Under the pieces are notes generated by a model that ran no database searches, had not been told where the DNA came from, and saw only the letters and a program-made list of their open reading frames with translations. Source: Bacteroidaceae bacterium (lineage in GTDB: Bacteria > Bacteroidota > Bacteroidia > Bacteroidales > Bacteroidaceae). Taken from it: a stretch of 5,836 nt of DNA. Both the position numbers and the translations under genes were made by a program. The stretch's first letter is position 1; each line of letters starts with the position of its first letter. The stretch covers positions 1 to 5,836 of the forward strand of contig JAQWAN010000138.1 in NCBI GenBank assembly GCA_028707655.1, in the 5' to 3' direction. This document shows positions 5,110 through 5,836 of the stretch, one piece after another.

Positions 5110-5836
5110 ATGCGAACTAAACAATTTATCCTACTGGGAATAGGACTCCTCTTAATAACAGCCTGTCAACAGAAAACAGCAAAAAAAACAAAAAACATCG
5201 CTCCAGAAACAGCCTTTGAGAACCCTCCTGCATGGGCAAAAAAAGCCATTTGGTATCAAATATTTGTAGAACGTTTTAGGAATGGAGACCCCACCAACGA
5301 CCCCACTGCTCGAGATATCATTGGTTCCTATCCAGGGTTCATCCCTGCCGATTGGCATCTAACCAAATGGACACGCGACTGGTATAAGCTAGATGATTAT
5401 GCGCTTGCACTGAAAGGCAAAAAGGATAGCAACGGTTTCCCCATCACTACCTTCGGACAGATGGCACAACTCAGACGCTATGGCGGCGACCTGCAGGGAG
5501 TGCTCAACAAAATAGACTATATCGATTCCTTAGGGGTAACAGCCATCTATTTCAATCCGCTCAATGATTCTCCATCTCTGCACAAATACGACCCAAGAAG
5601 CTGGCGACATATCGACCGTAATTTTGGTCCCAATCCACAAAAAGATGAGCAACTTATTGCACGTGAAAACCCAACGGATCCTACCACATGGACAATGACA
5701 ACGGCCGATCAGCTCTTTGTTAAGGTGATTGCTGCCTTCCACAAGAGAGGTATCAAGGTAATCTTAGACTACTCTTGGAACCATACTGGCAATCAGTTTT
5801 GGGCCTGGAAAGATGTAGTAAAAAAGCAACAACAAT
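5110..5836 (+). CDS. GH13 alpha-amylase-family lipoprotein (3' end cut off)
   Basis: N-terminal 242 codons of a secreted glycosidase expected to act on alpha-glucans (starch, maltodextrin or pullulan fragments); the frame is open to the window edge. Residues 1-19 are a lipoprotein signal peptide with lipobox LLITAC, lipidated Cys19. The catalytic (beta/alpha)8 barrel begins at WYQIFVERFRNGD (48-60), the opening strand typical of neopullulanase/cyclomaltodextrinase-like GH13 enzymes. It continues with RRYGGDLQG (122-130), LGVTAIYFNPLNDSPS (141-156), HKYD (158-161) and GH13 conserved region I, DYSWNH (Asp220 to His225). The catalytic Asp and Glu of regions II and III lie beyond the window, so activity and subfamily cannot be judged. 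Residues after Cys19 (QQKTAKK) are basic, not the acidic surface-export signal of Bacteroides lipoproteins, which suggests a periplasm-facing protein. Start chosen: the ATG directly before the signal peptide. Confidence 0.9.
   Translation, partial: MRTKQFILLGIGLLLITACQQKTAKKTKNIAPETAFENPPAWAKKAIWYQIFVERFRNGDPTNDPTARDIIGSYPGFIPADWHLTKWTRDWYKLDDYALALKGKKDSNGFPITTFGQMAQLRRYGGDLQGVLNKIDYIDSLGVTAIYFNPLNDSPSLHKYDPRSWRHIDRNFGPNPQKDEQLIARENPTDPTTWTMTTADQLFVKVIAAFHKRGIKVILDYSWNHTGNQFWAWKDVVKKQQQ

Noticed and set aside
5066..5143. Short upstream frame (25 codons, ATG at 5066) overlapping the GH13 start
   Set aside because: It has no ribosome-binding site, no recognisable sequence and overlaps the real start out of frame; one such frame in a leader is expected by chance.
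4935..5340. CCAGGGTTC occurring at both 4935-4943 and 5332-5340
   Set aside because: A lone 9-mer shared between a non-coding site and a coding site, with no extension on either side, is most likely chance.
5152..5742. Minus-strand open frames inside the GH13 gene
   Set aside because: They are shadows of the plus-strand frame, which carries a signal peptide and GH13 motifs and runs to the window edge without a stop.

Overview
The window looks like an accessory stretch of a Bacteroidota (Bacteroidales-type) chromosome. The reasons are an AT-rich sequence with weak or absent Shine-Dalgarno motifs, two good matches to the Bacteroides-type -7 promoter element TAnnTTTG (one with a TTTG -33 element), a sensor kinase of the signal peptide + TPR + one-membrane-helix type typical of this phylum, and a lipoprotein GH13 glycosidase. 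The genus cannot be fixed from the sequence alone.

Layout. Positions 2-1867 (+) hold a compact operon: the 3' part of fetA (ABC ATPase), fetB (membrane permease, overlapping fetA by 4 bp) and a GNAT acetyltransferase 10 bp further on. The 3' end of the GNAT gene overlaps by 32 bp the 3' end of a convergent sensor histidine kinase gene on the minus strand (1836-3760). The kinase is split into two reading frames. The N-terminal secreted TPR half (3080-3760) and the C-terminal TPR-TM-HisKA-HATPase half (1836-3107) would join into one protein of about 641 residues if a single A were restored, most simply in the A6 run at 3115-3120. A 392-bp AT-rich gap (3761-4152) follows, with A-tracts and short inverted repeats but no gene. 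Next comes a pentapeptide-repeat protein on the minus strand (4153-4791) with a convincing promoter of its own. A divergent 318-bp intergenic region (4792-5109) carries that promoter, several short repeats, a perfect 9-bp-arm inverted repeat and a second TAnnTTTG box. From 5110 to the right edge runs the N-terminal 242 codons of a GH13 alpha-amylase-family lipoprotein. It is cut by the window edge.

How they fit. FetA and FetB form one transporter, which in E. coli is linked to iron export and peroxide resistance; the GNAT enzyme is a probable operon companion of unknown substrate. The kinase has no response regulator in the window, so its targets are unknown. The pentapeptide protein and the glycosidase are divergent and appear to be separately transcribed.

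I found no clearly new multi-gene system. The points most worth checking are the single-base split in the kinase and the inverted repeat at the glycosidase promoter, a candidate operator. No tRNA, rRNA, CRISPR, insertion sequence or riboswitch was recognised.
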